This document shows positions 63,601 through 64,000 of a stretch of DNA of 64,000 nucleotides, piece by piece (within the stretch, counting starts at the first letter, position 1; each line of letters opens with the position of its first letter). Position numbers and translations under genes: made by a program. Source of the stretch: Paenibacillus lactis (GTDB taxonomy: Bacteria; Bacillota; Bacilli; Paenibacillales; Paenibacillaceae); assembly GCF_017873605.1 (NCBI RefSeq), contig NZ_JAGGKI010000008.1, forward strand, positions 1-64,000, read 5' to 3'. Under the pieces are notes generated by a model. It searched no databases. It had not been told where the DNA came from and was given only the letters and a program-made list of their open reading frames with translations.

Positions 63601-64000
63601 GGACGCTCCGGAGGGAGCGGCGTTTAGCGCGATGAAGGCTGAGCCGCTGGAAGGGACGCCGAATCCTTCGGGGCAAACCGTCAATCACGGCATTCGGAAG
63701 CTGGCCGTCCATATGGAGGGCGTGACCGGAGGACGTCTGTCCCTGTGGATGGTTCCGCTGACAGCCTCGGCACCGCTGCCGGAAGTGTCTCCGGACGTCC
63801 GCAGCCTCGATGATTGGACGATCCCGGATGGTCCGCTGCCTGAGAAGGTTCCGCTGCCTGAAGCCGAATCCATCCTCGTGGACGGGACCCCTCTCGCCGG
63901 ATTTGACCCGCAGCGCACGTATTACGAATGGACAGTGCCGTACGGGGAGCGGTCGAAGGTGCCGAAGGTCGAGGCGGTGTCCGGTCATGAGGTTTCGGTC
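60602..64000 (+). CDS. Very large secreted heparinase II/III-like polysaccharide lyase (3' end outside window)
   Basis: The reading frame is open to the window end, so only the first 1133 residues are seen. ATG 60602 (or 60599) follows GAGGGAGG. A signal peptide ends near RPVSAQG. A jelly-roll binding module begins NLLMNSDFEA (about 40-200), followed by a Big-like domain (about 205-280) and two cadherin/Big-type repeats (GTVSVSSDGSFRYYP and GEMSLASDGSFTYTP). The alpha-toroid starts near 482 (GVHPRVLANAEDF), with NNINFVDNGSF near 638 and DGSWPEGPHYWQYGTEF near 687. The C-terminal beta-sandwich has SHIDMDAGTFVFDALGERWATDLG near 838. This is the heparinase II/III fold. With GH88 next door, a glycosaminoglycan or similar uronate polymer is the likely substrate. 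SLH anchoring may follow outside the window. Confidence 0.82.
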   Translation, partial: MSFNFKRRLSMVLVIALTAGVFPAAGRPVSAQGAAPAGNLLMNSDFEAVTAKSTWLDQVAPEHVSEWRAAGNPVFAVDQDVYYSGSRSVSISGTASGTDRGAITLPAAGIEAGKSYLLTGMYKLEQVTDQVVVRFQYKRNGSSSISYAVQGQKGTRDWTRFSHVIHVASDMDASPQGKVEAFLEKSAGTVWFDQLSLREYVPLEEFTLDPQIISLRTGEAGRIQASFAPENASDTFLEWSSSNTVTASVYQTGEVAAHHAGYSVISAASHSSGVTRQAVVTVDTPPGLTAEPYAGTVNENGVLDGQLTAADSSGTSGGSVSFELAAAPRHGTVSVSSDGSFRYYPNRDYAGPDSFLFVAIGKEGGPAAAAAMIEVLPKDGPPVLDLLWYSTGKNTPLEGRIGRLLSEEAVEWTLTGAPRGEMSLASDGSFTYTPASNDVGYDSFEVTATTASGKSATGKAYIFVIPDETDLMGKLASSGNEGVHPRVLANAEDFALTRSLIGKDEYVTAWFEQLKRETDRLLDAEPYGYLPNGGSNSNVRDLLIRTAMMYRLTGDEAYAQRAVQELESAASFPDWGGRYNNMLSLTYMTLGFTLAYDWLYDAMTEQERSMVREAVMKHAFSHALAWYRGEFTHNGEFNNINFVDNGSFAVAALAMLGDDEKATQAGLEILRGSYGKLQHTLRFFAEDGSWPEGPHYWQYGTEFLFYKIAAMHNTLGTDYGLAELKGVKASGEYPLHLWGPGGFFNFYDSATPNVHPQTLWMADFYDQPHYAWYAGELTRREGAFSPYYLLFYRPGMFDEQPAALDRVFTGIESISMRSGWSNLNDAYASIKGFNDTLLSHIDMDAGTFVFDALGERWATDLGMENYSLPGFWDYAGGQRWTYYRKGAQGQNVMVINPQENPVFMQDYGAKAPLVRSESKPRGAFGVIDLTERYPKDAWSYKRGLMLTGDREQLIVQDEFELKSPSELYWFMHTEAEIDVLGSGQEAVLTQNDKKLYVRMLDAPEGAAFSAMKAEPLEGTPNPSGQTVNHGIRKLAVHMEGVTGGRLSLWMVPLTASAPLPEVSPDVRSLDDWTIPDGPLPEKVPLPEAESILVDGTPLAGFDPQRTYYEWTVPYGERSKVPKVEAVSGHEVSV

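Overview
The window looks like chromosomal DNA of a Paenibacillus-type Bacillota. The evidence is moderate-to-high GC, strong AGGAGG-type ribosome sites, frequent TTG/GTG starts, S-layer-homology (SLH) anchoring, a tyrosyl T-box leader, CcpA-type cre sites, sugar ABC importers with LplB/YtcP-type permeases and no ATPase of their own, SdpR/SdpI and SR1P-like genes, and an unsaturated glucuronyl hydrolase very like that of Bacillus sp. GL1. No tRNA, rRNA or CRISPR was seen. The genus is an inference.

Layout. 1-90: three stem-loops that may be the right end of an IS200/IS605-type element. 240-5321: a secreted SLH-anchored 5'-nucleotidase. 5419-8510 (minus): MarR regulator, MFS exporter and saccharopine-dehydrogenase-like oxidoreductase, with palindromic operators. 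8553-10264: tyrS with its T-box. 10354-12206: DrrAB-type exporter. 12318-23999: a hemicellulose or arabinan-type locus (intracellular GH43, cre-controlled sugar importer, two tandem GH2 paralogues, secreted GH43 with a carbohydrate-binding domain, ArsR-like regulator). 24270-24449: an SR1P-like micro-protein. 25725-31914: a glycerol-phosphate locus (GpdQ-like phosphodiesterase, GlpP antiterminator, UgpB/C/A/E-like importer). 32032-32772: a BI-1 family membrane protein. 32967-39072: a sigma-54 proline-catabolism island (enhancer-binding protein, proline dehydrogenase broken by an in-frame TAA, P5C dehydrogenase, sigma-54 gene) with two divergent -24/-12 promoters and a MITE-like insertion in the P5C dehydrogenase leader. 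39155-51350: mostly housekeeping and accessory genes (aspartase-like pseudoenzyme, GNAT, SdpR/SdpI, another GH43, MgtE, aldo/keto reductase, YhaM, small exporter, two-component system, DUF418). 51647-64000: a uronic-acid-polysaccharide locus (membrane AraC sensor, sugar importer, GH88, DUF4091 protein, very large heparinase II/III-like lyase cut off by the window end).

How the genes work together. Secreted enzymes (GH43 with CBM, the lyase) would cut polysaccharide outside the cell. Binding-protein importers take up the oligosaccharides, and cytoplasmic GH43, GH2 and GH88 enzymes finish them. Neither LplB/YtcP importer has its own ATPase, so the UgpC/MsmX-type ATPase at 28980 is a plausible shared motor. 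Carbon-catabolite control is suggested by a perfect cre site at 13569 and one-mismatch sites at 34732, 43303 and 54084.

The observations most worth a second look are: a roughly 127-nt non-coding element present in two ungapped copies (19338 and 27492), each just upstream of a carbohydrate gene; the sigma-54 proline island with its nonsense codon and inserted repeat; the aspartase homologue without its catalytic loops; the GpdQ-GlpP-Ugp arrangement with tandem terminators; and the GH88/DUF4091/lyase locus.
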